This document shows positions 18,632-28,500 of a DNA stretch of 64,000 nucleotides, in pieces. The notes under the pieces were generated by a model. It was not told the DNA's origin, did not search any database, and saw only the letters and a list, made by a program, of their open reading frames with translations. Positions within the stretch are counted from its first letter, which is position 1; every line of letters begins with the position of its first letter. This stretch comes from Mesorhizobium sp. CA8 (lineage in GTDB: Bacteria > Pseudomonadota > Alphaproteobacteria > Rhizobiales > Rhizobiaceae): contig NZ_JAIUHG010000002.1 in NCBI RefSeq assembly GCF_020164955.1, positions 124,001 to 188,000 on the forward strand, given 5' to 3'. Both the position numbers and the translations under genes were made by a program.

Positions 18632-19691
18632 ATGAACCTCGCCTGCGCCACCCTCCTCTCCTCGTCGCGCTCCTCTTCGCCCTGGCCGGTGTCACCCGCG
18701 CCGGCGTCTGGTCGATCGAGCGCCGCAACCCGCCGGACGGGGCGTTCGCCGAGATCAACGGCGCGCGCATCCATTACGTCCATATCCCGGCGCCGGCCGG
18801 CGCCGACCTGCCGCCGGTCGTCTTCATCCATGGCGCCAGCGCCAATCTCAGGGACCAGATGCTGCCGCTGAAGTCCTTGCTCGAGGGCCGCGCCGAGATG
18901 CTGTTCTTCGACCGCCCGGGTCTCGGCTCGTCGGAGCGCGGCGACAATGAGACGCTTGCCGCGCAGGCGGACACGATCGCCGCGCTGATGGACCGCATCG
19001 GCATCGAAAAGGCAGTCGTCGTCGCCCATTCCTTCGGCGGCGCGATCACAACGGCCTTCGCCCGCCAGCATCCTGAGAAGACCCGTGGCCTCGTTTTCCT
19101 TGCACCCGCCACGCATCCCTGGCCGGGCGGCGCGACCGCCTGGTATTACAAGCTCACCGCCACGCCGGTGATCGGCTGGCTGTTTTCCGAAACGCTCGCT
19201 TATCCGGCGGGCATGCTGCGGATCGGCATGCCACAGCTTGCGTCTTTTCGCCGAACAAAGTGCCGGAAGGCTATATCGACGACGCCTCGATCCCGCTGGT
19301 GCTGCGGCCGTCCGCCTTCCGCGCCAACGCCCGCGATGTCGCCCAGCTCTACGACTATGTCCGCGCCGCCGCGCCTGCTTACCGCGAGATCAAGGCGCCG
19401 GCCGTCGTCATATCGGGCGATCGCGACAAGGTGGTCTATGCCACGATCCACTCCGTCGGCCTGGAGCGCGACATTCCCGGCGCCGAGCTGGTCTGGGTCC
19501 GCAATCTCGGCCACAAGCCGGACTGGATCGCGCCCGACCTCGTGGCCGGCGCCATTGCGAAAGTGGCTGGCACGCCGATCGACCTGCAGGTGATGGCCAA
19601 GACCGTGGAAGGCCGGATCGCCGACGATGCGCAGGGCGCCGGTGGATGTCCTGAGCTCCGAGTGCCAGACGCAGAACTCGCGCCGGGCTGA
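18632..19691 (+). pseudogene. Alpha/beta hydrolase, disrupted by two frameshifts
   Basis: The protein can be followed through three reading frames. ATG 18632 is in one frame. The hydrophobic N-terminus and catalytic core (V-F-I-H-G-A-S-A oxyanion region, V-A-H-S-F-G-G nucleophile elbow) are in a second frame with no ATG, GTG or TTG before 18859. After about 19225 the rest (V-F-S-P-N-K-V-P-E-G-Y-I-D, then G-D-R-D-K-V-V, then L-G-H-K-P-D) is in the third. Both shifts are in the same direction and fit a one-base loss each. The catalytic Ser, Asp and His are all present in the pieces, so the loss is recent or the sequence has errors. Confidence 0.8.
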
Positions 19692-19712
19692 ACTCGAAGT
19701 TTTAAGCGCCAA

Positions 19713-19880
19713 GGGCGTGTTGAGATTCGGGTCAGGCCGAGTCGGAGTCGAAGACGGGCGCGAAGCGACCAAACTGGGACGTTCCGAGAACCGGAGCGGA
19801 GCGTACTTAACTTACGTGAGCACCGGAAGCGCAGGAAGCCGGCATTTGCAGGCCGGCCTCACCCGAATATCAACACGCCC
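19713..19880. repeat. Fold-back repeat, copy A, touching the pyk stop codon
   Basis: 168 bases. The ends are inverted (left GGGCGTGTTGAGATTCGGGT, right ACCCGAATATCAACACGCCC). Internal segments include GTCAGGCCGAGTC pairing with GGCCGGCCTCA, and a TACTT/AAGTA-type stem in the middle. Its last base is the first base of the pyk stop triplet on the plus strand. A second copy is at 36743-36884. No open frame of note. Confidence 0.9.
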
Positions 19881-21307
19881 TAATGCGTCTCCGACCCAAC
19901 ATACGCAATGCGCAGCATATTGGTCGAGCCGGGCGTCCGCAGCGGCACGCCGGCGGTGATGATGACGCGGTCGCCCGGCTTGCCGAAGCCTTCTTCCAGC
20001 GCGATGCGGCAGGCACGGTCGACCATGTCGTCGAGGTCGGTCGCGTCCGGCGAGACGACGCAATGCGTGCCCCATAAGAGCGACAGCCGGCGCGCCGTGT
20101 TGAGGATCGGCGACAGCGCCACGATCGGCACCTGCGGGCGCTCGCGCGCGGCGCGCAGACCGGTGGTGCCCGACGCGGTGTAGGAGATGATCGCCGACAG
20201 TTTCAGCGTCTCGGCGATCTCGCGCGCGGCCAGCGAAATGGCGTCGGCCCCGGTGGCCTCGGGCTCCGAACGCTGCGCGTTGATGATGCCGGCATAGGTC
20301 GGGTCGGTTTCGACCTTGGTGGCGATACGGTTCATCATGGCGACCGCCTCGACCGGATAGGCGCCGGCCGCGGATTCGGCCGAAAGCATGATCGCGTCCG
20401 CGCCTTCGAAGACGGCGATCGAGACGTCGGAAACCTCGGCGCGGGTCGGCACAGGTGCCGTGATCATCGATTCCAGCATCTGCGTGGCGATCACCACCGG
20501 CTTGCCGGCACGGCGCGCCGCGCGGGTGATCTGCTTCTGGATGCCCGGCACGGCTTCGAGCGGCATCTCGACGCCGAGATCGCCGCGGGCGACCATCAGC
20601 GCGTCGGAGAGCTCGATGATCTCGGCGAGCCGCGCCACCGCCTGCGGTTTCTCGATCTTGGCCATGATCAGCGCGCGGCCGCGCGCGATCTTGCGGGCCT
20701 CGGCCAGGTCCTCCGGCCGCTGCACGAAGGACAGCGCCACCCAATCGATGCCGGCGGCGAGCACCGCGTCGAGATCGGCCCGGTCCTTCTCGGTCAGCGC
20801 GCCGACCGGCAGGTCGGTATCGGGCAGGCTGACGCCCTTCTTGTCGGAAATGCCCGAGCCGGCGACGACCGTGCAGGTGATCGACTTGCCGTCGCTCTTC
20901 TGCGCCTTCAACTCCAGCTTGCCGTCGTCGATCAAAAGTCGGTGACCGGCCTCGACCGAGCTCAGGATTTCGGGATGCGGCAGATACACCCGCTTCGACG
21001 TGCCGGCTTCGGGATTGTCGTCGAGCGTAAAAGTCTGGCCGACAGTCAGTGCTTCCTTGACGTTGGCGAATTTGCCGACCCTGAGCTTCGGCCCCTGCAA
21101 ATCGGCGAGGATGCCGATCGGCCGGCCGACGGCCGCCTCGACCGCACGGATGCGGCCGACCAGCGTGCGCATCAGCTCGTGGTCGGTATGGCTCATATTG
21201 ATGCGGAAGACATCGGCGCCCGCCTCGAAAAGCTTCTTCAGCATCTCCTCGGAGGAGGAAGCCGGACCGATGGTGGCGAGGATCTTGACCTTGCGGTTAC
21301 GTCTCAT
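19880..21307 (-). CDS. pyk: Pyruvate kinase
   Basis: 475 residues, normal for bacterial type without the extra C-terminal domain. Glycolytic phosphotransfer from PEP to ADP. Seen: K-I-L-A-T-I-G-P-A-S-S at the N-terminus, the R-I-N-M-S-H substrate loop, I-M-A-K-I-E-K-P-Q-A with the catalytic Lys, M-V-A-R-G-D-L-G-V-E-M with metal ligands, and T-A-S-G-T-T in the C-terminal allosteric domain. The downstream DUF1036 gene overlaps by four bases (ATGA at the 5' side of pyk), so pyk is the second gene of that pair. Confidence 0.97.
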   Translation of the reverse strand: MRRNRKVKILATIGPASSSEEMLKKLFEAGADVFRINMSHTDHELMRTLVGRIRAVEAAVGRPIGILADLQGPKLRVGKFANVKEALTVGQTFTLDDNPEAGTSKRVYLPHPEILSSVEAGHRLLIDDGKLELKAQKSDGKSITCTVVAGSGISDKKGVSLPDTDLPVGALTEKDRADLDAVLAAGIDWVALSFVQRPEDLAEARKIARGRALIMAKIEKPQAVARLAEIIELSDALMVARGDLGVEMPLEAVPGIQKQITRAARRAGKPVVIATQMLESMITAPVPTRAEVSDVSIAVFEGADAIMLSAESAAGAYPVEAVAMMNRIATKVETDPTYAGIINAQRSEPEATGADAISLAAREIAETLKLSAIISYTASGTTGLRAARERPQVPIVALSPILNTARRLSLLWGTHCVVSPDATDLDDMVDRACRIALEEGFGKPGDRVIITAGVPLRTPGSTNMLRIAYVGSETH

Positions 21308-21795
21308 TGACTGTTTGTTCCCGGAGCGGGGGCCGCTGCAGGCGCGCCTCCCGTTGCGGGCTCGTCGGTCAGCTGGACCATCCAGCTGGCCTGCTCGCCC
21401 GTGTCATATTCCTGAAAACCGGCGCGCTGGAAGCCCCGGGCGACGCAATCATTCACGCCGGCGATCTTGAACTCTTTTTCGGCCACGCACATGTTGATCG
21501 GGCCGTCCCAGCGCCCGCCGCGTTCGGCGTCTTCTGCATAAAGATAGTAAAACCTTGATGACAGCGGACCCTCGATCAGCGTCTTGCAGGTCGATCCTTC
21601 GATGTGCCACCAGCCCTCGGTGATCCAGCCGGCCTTGGCGCGATAGCCGATGCCGACGCCCACCAGATTTTGCGTCGCGTTGCAAACGCGGAAGTCGGCC
21701 CGGGCCGGCGAGGTCGCGGCTATGGCGAGAAATCCCGCGCCGATGATCAGCAACGGCACGGCCAGGCGCATGCGCAACCGGCCGGCAAAACCCAT
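21304..21795 (-). CDS. DUF1036 exported protein
   Basis: 163 residues from ATG 21795, preferred because AAGGGGAT precedes it and a signal peptide follows directly (about residues 1-33, ending A-R-A); an earlier ATG at 21861 would add 22 residues. The domain shows V-C-N-A-T-Q-N-L-V-G-V-G-I-G-Y, G-W-W-H-I-E-G-S-T-C and R-F-Y-Y-L-Y-A-E-D, the recognisable DUF1036 core. Its role is unknown. The C-terminus is a Pro/Ala tail. It overlaps pyk by four bases, a pairing I know from related rhizobia. Confidence 0.88.
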   Translation of the reverse strand: MGFAGRLRMRLAVPLLIIGAGFLAIAATSPARADFRVCNATQNLVGVGIGYRAKAGWITEGWWHIEGSTCKTLIEGPLSSRFYYLYAEDAERGGRWDGPINMCVAEKEFKIAGVNDCVARGFQRAGFQEYDTGEQASWMVQLTDEPATGGAPAAAPAPGTNSQ

Positions 21796-22031
21796 CGCAG
21801 ATCCCCTTGCGAACCACATTTGCATTTCTCGAAGCCCCTTTTCAGCAAACTCCGGTCGCATGTCAACGCGCCGTTTTGTTGAATTCCAATCGATTTAGAA
21901 TGGCCCGTCGCGCGAATTCTCCCGCGGCCGGGGATTTTTTGCGGAAACCTTGGCCAAACAACGGCATTGCGCCGGCGTCCTCTTCGTGGAATGACGATAC
22001 CACATCGCAGCCGCCATCCCCTTTTCAGCCG

Positions 22032-22829
22032 ATGACCCGATCCACAGTTTTCACGCCGTTCGACATTGTCGAGGGCGACCGCAAGAAAGGCGTCGTGCTT
22101 CTGGCCGATCATGCCCGCCGCGATCTGCCGGAGGAGTATGGCAGTCTCGGTTTGCCGGCGTCCGAATTCGATCGTCACATCGCCTATGACATCGGCGTCG
22201 AGACGGTAACGCGCGAACTTGCAGCAGCGCTCGACGCGCCCGCCGTGCTGGCCGGGTTCTCGCGGCTGTTGATCGACCCCAACCGGGGCGAGGACGACCC
22301 GACCATGATCCGTCAGCTCTATGACGGCACCGTGGTGCTGGGAAATTATCCGATTGCCCGGGAGGAACGCGAGCGGCGGCTCGACCGCTTCTACCGGCCC
22401 TATCACGACGCCGTCGGCGCAATGATCGCCTCCGTGGCGCACGCCTCGGGCAAGGCGCCGTTCATCTTCTCCGTGCATTCCTTCACGCCGGCGATGCAGG
22501 GTTTTGTCCGTCCCTGGCATGTCGGCGTGCTGTGGGACCGCGACGACCGCGTAGCGCGGCCGCTGATCGACATGTTGGCGCAGGACAAGTCCCTCGTCGT
22601 CGGCGACAACGAACCCTATGACGGCGCGCTGCGCGGCGACACCATGTTCCGCCACGCCATCGTCAACGGCTACGCCCATGCGCTGATCGAGATCCGTCAG
22701 GACCTGATCGCCGAACGCGCCGGCGCCCTGGCCTGGGCCGAACGCCTGGCGCCGATCGTTGACGCCATCGACCGGCGCCCCGATATACATCAGGTGAAAA
22801 TGTTCGGTTCGCGCACCGGACCCGTGTGA
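22032..22829 (+). CDS. N-formylglutamate amidohydrolase family protein
   Basis: 265 residues from ATG 22032. The family hydrolyses N-formyl-L-glutamate in histidine degradation, or related N-acyl amino acids, with a metal. Seen: L-L-A-D-H-A-R-R near residue 25, R-L-L-I-D-P-N-R-G, I-F-S-V-H-S-F-T-P and G-D-N-E-P-Y-D-G. The start is uncertain: ATG 21900 is in frame and would add 44 poorly structured residues. No histidine-utilisation genes are nearby, so the natural substrate may differ. The DUF1244 gene follows by 26 bases. Confidence 0.85.
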   Translation: MTRSTVFTPFDIVEGDRKKGVVLLADHARRDLPEEYGSLGLPASEFDRHIAYDIGVETVTRELAAALDAPAVLAGFSRLLIDPNRGEDDPTMIRQLYDGTVVLGNYPIAREERERRLDRFYRPYHDAVGAMIASVAHASGKAPFIFSVHSFTPAMQGFVRPWHVGVLWDRDDRVARPLIDMLAQDKSLVVGDNEPYDGALRGDTMFRHAIVNGYAHALIEIRQDLIAERAGALAWAERLAPIVDAIDRRPDIHQVKMFGSRTGPV

Positions 22830-22855
22830 CGAGACCGACAGCCGGGAGTTCCCCA

Positions 22856-23164
22856 ATGACCGAACTCAGCGACGACCAGAAACGCGATTTCGAGGCAGCC
22901 GCTTTCCGCCGGCTGGTGGCGCATCTGCGCGAACGCGGCGACGTCCAGAACATCGACCTGATGAACCTCGCCGGCTTCTGCCGCAATTGCCTGTCCAACT
23001 GGTATCGCGAAGCCGCCGACGCCGACGGCGTGACGCTGTCGAAGGACGAGTCGCGCCAGATCATCTACGGCATGCCCTATGCCGAATGGCAGGCGCTCAA
23101 CCAGACCGAGGCGTCGGAAACCAAGAAAGCCGAGTTCGAAGCAAAGCGGCCGAAGGATCATTGA
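22856..23164 (+). CDS. DUF1244 family protein
   Basis: 102 residues, small soluble helical protein with the family core N-L-A-G-F-C-R-N-C-L-S-N-W-Y and Y-G-M-P-Y-x-x-W. The C-x2-C pair is conserved in the family. A GGGAG site precedes the ATG. Function unknown. Probably co-transcribed with the amidohydrolase-family gene. Confidence 0.9.
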   Translation: MTELSDDQKRDFEAAAFRRLVAHLRERGDVQNIDLMNLAGFCRNCLSNWYREAADADGVTLSKDESRQIIYGMPYAEWQALNQTEASETKKAEFEAKRPKDH

Positions 23165-23165
23165 T

Positions 23166-23419
23166 AGGACAAGCGCCTGCGCGACTTCGTCATTCCAGGG
23201 CGGAGCAAGGAGCGAAGCGACGCGCGCAGACCCTGGAATCCATGCCGTTACGCCTGCCGAAGAATGCCGCGGCCCAGAATGACCATGACGGTGCAACGAT
23301 CAGAGAACATTCTGCACCGCAGCGGCGCTCTCGGGTAACGGAATGGATCCTCGGGTCTGCGCGCGTCGCTTCGCTCCTTGCTCCGCCCGTGGATGACGAA
23401 AGGAGAGGCGCTTTTGCCA
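23166..23419. repeat. Large fold-back repeat, arms about 85 bases
   Basis: The left arm (23166-23251) and right arm (23335-23419) are inverted copies, best between 23189-23251 and 23335-23399, where GCGGAGCAAGGAGCGAAGCG is identical. The 83-base centre has no similarity to the arms. It sits in the 402-base gap before the MFS gene. No transposase gene or terminal duplication is seen; rhizobial genomes often carry such elements in many copies. Confidence 0.85.
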
Positions 23420-23566
23420 AACCTACAAAGCGGCAGCCTGCCACGAACAACGTCGCGCCCTCGGTCGCGCTTCTTGGTCCAAGCACTTCCACAATGCGGT
23501 TCTTGACTACAAATTGAATCGATCTAATTTGCCGCGTGACCCCCTTTGCATGGCGGATTTCAGACC

Positions 23567-24775
23567 ATGAGCGTGCAAACCACGATGCAGGCCGCGACGC
23601 GCGGCCGCTGGGCCGTCGCCGGCATTTTCCTCGCCAATGGTTTCTTGACCGGCAGCTGGGCGCCGCAGATCCCGGTCTTCTTGACTCGGCTGGAGATCAC
23701 CCGATTCACCCTCGGCCTGCTGATCCTCCTGTTCGGCGTCGGCGCTGTGATTTCCATGACCTGGTGCGGCCACCTCATTTCGAGGCATGGCTCGCGCAAC
23801 GTGACGCGCTGGTTCGGCGTTTGCGGCAGCTTCGGCCTGCTGATCGTGGCGCTCGCGCCCAACGTTCCCCTGGCGCCCATCGCCATGCTCATCTTCGGCG
23901 GGTCGATCGGTGGCATGGATGTCGCGATGAACTCGAATGCCGTCGTGGTCGAAAGAAGGCTTTCGCGGGCGATCATGTCGTCCTCGCATGGCTTCTGGAG
24001 CCTCGGCGGCTTCGCCGGCGGCGCGCTCGGTGGGTACTCGATCCAGAACTACGGTTATCTTCCCCATGCCGTCGCGGTGACGGTGATCGCCTTTGCCGTG
24101 ATCGCCTTTGCCATTCGCTACCTCATCGCCGAGGACCGGCCGCAGGCGGTCGAGCACCGGAAATTCACGCTGCCACGGCACACGGCCGTCTATCTGGTCG
24201 GGCTGATGGCGCTTCTCACCATGATTTCTGAGGGCGCGGTGCTCGACTGGGCGGCACTCTTCCTGCATCAGGAGCTGGGCGCCGATCTCGCGGTCGCCGG
24301 CCTCGCCTATGCCGCCTTCTCCGGCGTCATGGCGCTGATGCGTTTCCTGGGCGACGGCGTGCGCAACCGCTTCGGCGCCGTGGCGACGCTGCGCGGCTCG
24401 GCGCTGGTCGCCGCCGCAGGCATGCTGGTCGCCGGGCTTTCGCCCTCGCCTTACCTTGCCATCGCCGCCTTTGCCTTCTGCGGCTTCGGCATCGCCAATA
24501 TGGTGCCGATCATCTTTTCGGCCGGCGGCAACCAGGAAGGCATGTCGTCGGGCACCGGCATGAGCGTCGTCACCACCATGGGCTATTCCGGCATATTGGT
24601 GGCCCCGTCGGCGATCGGCTTCGTCGCCGAGCATTCGAGCTTCGGCCCGATCTTCGTGGCGCTGTCCGCACTGCTGGTCATCGTGCTCTTGATGGCCGGC
24701 CTCGCTCACCGGGCCGAATTCGCCCCCGAGCCGGATGATTTCGGGTCGGATCGACCTGAAATCATCCGGCTCTAA
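23567..24775 (+). CDS. MFS transporter
   Basis: 402 residues with about twelve membrane segments in two halves. The N-terminal half has W-A-P-Q-I-P-V and the C-terminal half F-G-I-A-N-M-V-P-I-I, resembling sugar-type members of the family such as YbjJ. ATG 23567 (M-S-V-Q) was chosen; an upstream TTG at 23546 is in frame. The last 14 or so codons (P-D-D-F-G-S-D-R-P-E-I-I-R-L) are read from a palindromic repeat, so the native C-terminus has been replaced or extended. Substrate unknown. Confidence 0.9.
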   Translation: MSVQTTMQAATRGRWAVAGIFLANGFLTGSWAPQIPVFLTRLEITRFTLGLLILLFGVGAVISMTWCGHLISRHGSRNVTRWFGVCGSFGLLIVALAPNVPLAPIAMLIFGGSIGGMDVAMNSNAVVVERRLSRAIMSSSHGFWSLGGFAGGALGGYSIQNYGYLPHAVAVTVIAFAVIAFAIRYLIAEDRPQAVEHRKFTLPRHTAVYLVGLMALLTMISEGAVLDWAALFLHQELGADLAVAGLAYAAFSGVMALMRFLGDGVRNRFGAVATLRGSALVAAAGMLVAGLSPSPYLAIAAFAFCGFGIANMVPIIFSAGGNQEGMSSGTGMSVVTTMGYSGILVAPSAIGFVAEHSSFGPIFVALSALLVIVLLMAGLAHRAEFAPEPDDFGSDRPEIIRL

Positions 24776-24832
24776 GATCAGCAGCATGATGTCGTCCGAA
24801 AACCGCTTCACACTTTTCGGCATCATGCTCTA
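24728..24832. repeat. Compound palindromic repeat at the 3' end of the MFS gene
   Basis: A nearly perfect palindrome (GAGCCGGATGATTTC ... GAAATCATCCGGCTC, about 24728-24773) lies inside the end of the MFS gene. A second hairpin (GCATGATG ... CATCATGC, 24783-24829) follows. Similar CATGATC/GATCATG-bounded units occur at 43884-44013. It belongs to a repeat class spread through Rhizobiales intergenic DNA. Confidence 0.85.
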
Positions 24833-25030
24833 GCCGGCGCCGGCGGAGTAGCTTTTCAGCTCCTCCTGCAGGAAGTCTGCCACGCGGCGGATGCGCATGC
24901 TGGTGCGCACGTCGCGATGCATGGCGAGCCAGACCGGCAGAACCGGCGGGGGCAAATCGGGCAACAGCTTTTTCAGGTTCGGATCGGCATGCCCTGGTGG
25001 GTGCTGCGCGCAGGCAGCCCGTTCGTGGCC
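24830..25030 (-). pseudogene. C-terminal remnant of a LysR-type regulator
   Basis: On the minus strand the last 45 codons before TAG 24832-24830 read like the end of a LysR effector domain (L-P-D-L-P-P-P-V-L-P-V-W-L, then R-I-R-R-V-A-D-F-L). Upstream the match breaks up: A-D-P-N-L is in frame but what precedes it does not resemble the family, and no N-terminal helix-turn-helix is found to 25200. The remnant may have lost its 5' part by rearrangement. The interval 25031-25257 holds nothing I can support. Confidence 0.55.
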
Positions 25031-25257
25031 ATGTGGCGCAAGATCGTCTCGATATCCTATCTTGCGTTTCGAGGCCAACCGGCTGGTCTCGACGCGGCTG
25101 GAGTGGTCATCGGCGAAATCCCGCACACGCCGCTCGACCAAGCGGTGAAGGAGGCTGCAGGATATCGGCATCGCCGTGGGCCGTGGCGCCTCGCCGCCTG
25201 ATCAAGACAGATCAGAAACGAACCGGCGGGCTCAAGCCCGGCCGTAACTCGTTTGGA

Positions 25258-25416
25258 TCAGATCCTGCCCATCAACAAGAGGATCAGCAGCACCACCAGG
25301 ATAACGCCGACAATGCCGGACGGGCCGTAGCCCCAGGATCGCGAATGCGGCCATGCCGGCACGGCGCCGATCAAAATCAGGATCAGGATTATTACGAGAA
25401 TTGTACCGATCGTCAT
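25258..25416 (-). CDS. DUF3309 small membrane peptide
   Basis: 52 residues from ATG 25416. Two hydrophobic stretches flank a conserved W-P-H-S-R-S-W-G-Y-G-P-S-G centre, the DUF3309 signature (usual length about 50). Inner-membrane peptide of unknown role. The spacing to the next feature excludes an operon with the RND pump. Confidence 0.88.
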   Translation of the reverse strand: MTIGTILVIILILILIGAVPAWPHSRSWGYGPSGIVGVILVVLLILLLMGRI

Positions 25417-25456
25417 GAAAAACCCTCGCCGTCTGGTTGAACTACGAGAAAACAAT

Positions 25457-25493
25457 GCAAAAAGCCGCCCGGGAGTTCCCTGGCGGCTTTTGC
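25457..25493 (-). terminator. Rho-independent terminator of the RND efflux operon
   Basis: On the minus strand GCAAAAGCCGCC, an 11-base partly paired centre (AGGGAACTCCC) and GGGCGGCTTTTTGC form a stem ending in a T-run, 20 bases after the RND gene stop. Confidence 0.85.
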
Positions 25494-25512
25494 ATTGGGC
25501 TCCGAAACGGCT

Positions 25513-28500
25513 CTATTCCGCGGCCTTCGGGAAGGCGACTTCCGGCTCGGCGCCGGTCTCCTTGGCTGGTTCGTCGGTCGCGATCTTGCCTTTGCCGCGC
25601 CGGAACAGGCGACTGAACCAGCCGCGCCGCTGGCCGGGTTTCACCTTGGCACGGGTGAACACCATCAGCATGGACGGCGTCACCACCAGCGTCAGCAGCG
25701 TGGCGAAGGACAAGCCGAAGACGATCGCCGAGGACAGCGAAATCCACCATTGCGTCGACGGCGCGTTGATCGTCGTCTCGTGATGGAAGATTTCGAGACC
25801 GAGGCCGAAGGCGATCGGCAGCACGCCGAGGATGGCCGACACCGCGGTCAGCACCACCGGACGGGCGCGCTCGCGGCAGGTCTGCAGCACCGCGTCCATC
25901 TTGTCCCAGCCTTCCTCGCGCAACCGGTCGTAGGTGTCGATGAGCACGATGTTGTTGTTCACCACCACGCCGGCAAGCGCGATGACACCGATGCCCGACA
26001 TGACGATGCCGAAGGCCTCGCCCGTCAACAGCAATCCGAGGAACACGCCGATCGTCGCCATGACCACGCAGGACAGGACGAGCCACACGCTGGTGAACTT
26101 GTTGAACTGCGCAAGCAGCACCAGGAAGATCAGGAAGATCGCGGCGCCAAAGGCCTTGCCGAGGAAGGCGCTGGCTTCCGCGCTGTCCTCGTTGGAGCCG
26201 GCGAGCTTCCAGCGGATACCGCTGCCGAGATCCATATCGGCGACCGCCTTGGTGACTTCCGCCTGCACGGCCGCCACCTGCGCGCCGGCGCTGACATTGG
26301 CCTGGACGACCACGGTGCGCGCGCCGTCGATGCGGTTCAGGATGCCGACCGTGGGCTCCGGCTTGCGCACGACGAAGTTCGAGATCGGCACCGACCCTTG
26401 CGAGGTCTGCACGCGCAACTCGTCGAGCGTCGAGAGCGTGCGGCGGTCTTCCGGCAACCGCAGCCGGATGTCGACCGCGTCGTCGGCGCCGGCCGGCCGG
26501 TACTCGCTGAGCTTCAGGCCGTTGGTCACCAGTTGCACCACCGTGCCGACCGAAGTCGGGCTGATGCCGTATTGCGCCGCCTTGGCGCGGTCGACCTCGA
26601 TCGCCCAGTCGACGCCGGGCGGCGGCAGGCCGTCCGAAATGTCGATGACATTGGGGATCTTGGCGACGCGCGCCGCGACCGCTCGCGCCTTGTCGTCGAG
26701 CCCGGCCGGATCGGCGGCGGACAGCCGGATCTGGATCGGCTTGCCGGTCGGCGGGCCGGCTTCCGGCACGCGCACCTCGACATCGACACCGGGAATGCCG
26801 GCCATCACGCCGCGCAGATCGTCGAGGATCTGGTTGGCGGACTTGCGCTCGCGCCAGTCGACGAACTCGTACTGGATAACGCCGACCACGTCTTCGGGGA
26901 TGTCCTGGCCTCCGCCCTGCGTCTTGCCGACGCGCGTGTAGACCGACTTCACGCCGGGCCAGCCGAGCAGGCGGTTTTCCGCCGTTTTCGTTGCCGCATC
27001 CATTTCGGCCAGCGAAAGATTGCCCCGGGCATGGACGTAGAGCAGGCCGTAATCCGGCTCGACGCTGGGGAAGAACTCGACGCCGGCGCCATATTTCGAA
27101 TAGGCGAAGCCGACGCCGACCAGAAGGCCGACGGTGAGCAGGATCACCGTGATCGGGAAGCGCACTGCCTGCTTGACCACGGCCATGTACCAGCCGTCGC
27201 GATTGCCTTCCTCGTGATGCTCCGGCGCCTTGGCGAAGATCGCGCCCAAAGTCGGCGCGAACACCAGCGCATAGAGCATCGAGGCCGACAGCGTCACGAT
27301 GAGCGTGATCGGCATGTACTTCATGAAGTCGCCGATGATGCCGGGCCAGAAGAGTAGCGGCGAAAAGGCGGCGATGCGCGTCATCGTCGCCGCGATGACC
27401 GGGCCGGCCATGCGCTTGGCAGCGAGCGCGAAGGCGTCGGCCTTCGGCATGCCTTCGCTCATGCGCCGTTCCGCGAATTCGGTGACGATGATGGCGTCGT
27501 CCACCAGCATGCCAACGGCCAGGATGAGGCTGAACAGCACGATCATGTTGATCGTGTAGCCCATCATGGCGAGCAGCAGGATACCCATCAGGAACGATGA
27601 CGGGATGGCAAGGCCGATGAGCAGCGAGGCACGTCCGGACAGCGCATAGAGGATGACGATGAACACCAGGATGACGGCGATCATCACATGGTTCTGCAGG
27701 TCGCCGAGCAGCTCGTTGACGAAGACCGACTTGTCCTGCGTGTAAGTGACGTGCATGCCCTCGGGCATCGTCTTGATGAAATTGTCCGACACTTCCCTGA
27801 CATGGGCCAGCGTGTCGATCAGATTGGCGCCGATGCGCTTCTTCACTTCGATCGCGATTGCCGGTCTGCCGTCGAGGCGTGTCACTGTCTCGGCGTCCTT
27901 GAAGGTCGAGCGTATGGTCGCGATGTCCTTGGCCTGGACCACGGCGTTGGGCGTGGCGACCACCGGCAGGTTGGCGACATCCTCGGGCTTCTCGATCAGC
28001 GACGGCACCTTGACCGCGTATTTGCCTTCCGAGCCTTCGAGATTGCCGGCCGCCACGAGACTGTTGGAGGAAGCGACGCCCTGGATCACCTGGTCGAGCT
28101 GCAGCCCATAGGAGGAAAGCTTCACCGGGTCGACGACCACCTCGACAAGGTCGTCGCGCGCGCCCTGCAGCGAGCCTTCGAGCACGCCGGGAACTTCCTC
28201 GATACGGTCGCGCAGCTCGCGCGCGGCCGACGTCAGCACGCGCTCCGGCACGTCGCCGGAAAGCGTGACGACGAGAACCGGGAATTCCGAGACATTGACC
28301 TCGTTGACCGTCGGCTCCTCGGCGGCCTGCGGCAGGTCGGCCTTGGCGTCCTGCACCTTGCTGCGCGTATCCTGCAGCGCCGTCGCGAGATCCGTCTGCG
28401 GCTGGAATTCGACCAGCACATAGCCACCGCCCTGGAAGGCGGCCGAACGCATCTCCTTGAGCCCCTTGAGGCTCTTGAGCTTGCTTTCCATCGGCCTCAG

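Noticed and set aside
23166..23566. Insertion sequence with transposase
   Set aside because: Inverted arms are present but no open frame of transposase type or length exists between or beside them.
25495..27357. 620-codon open frame on the plus strand opposite the RND pump
   Set aside because: It is rich in His/Asp/Arg with no motif and fully antisense to a strongly supported gene.
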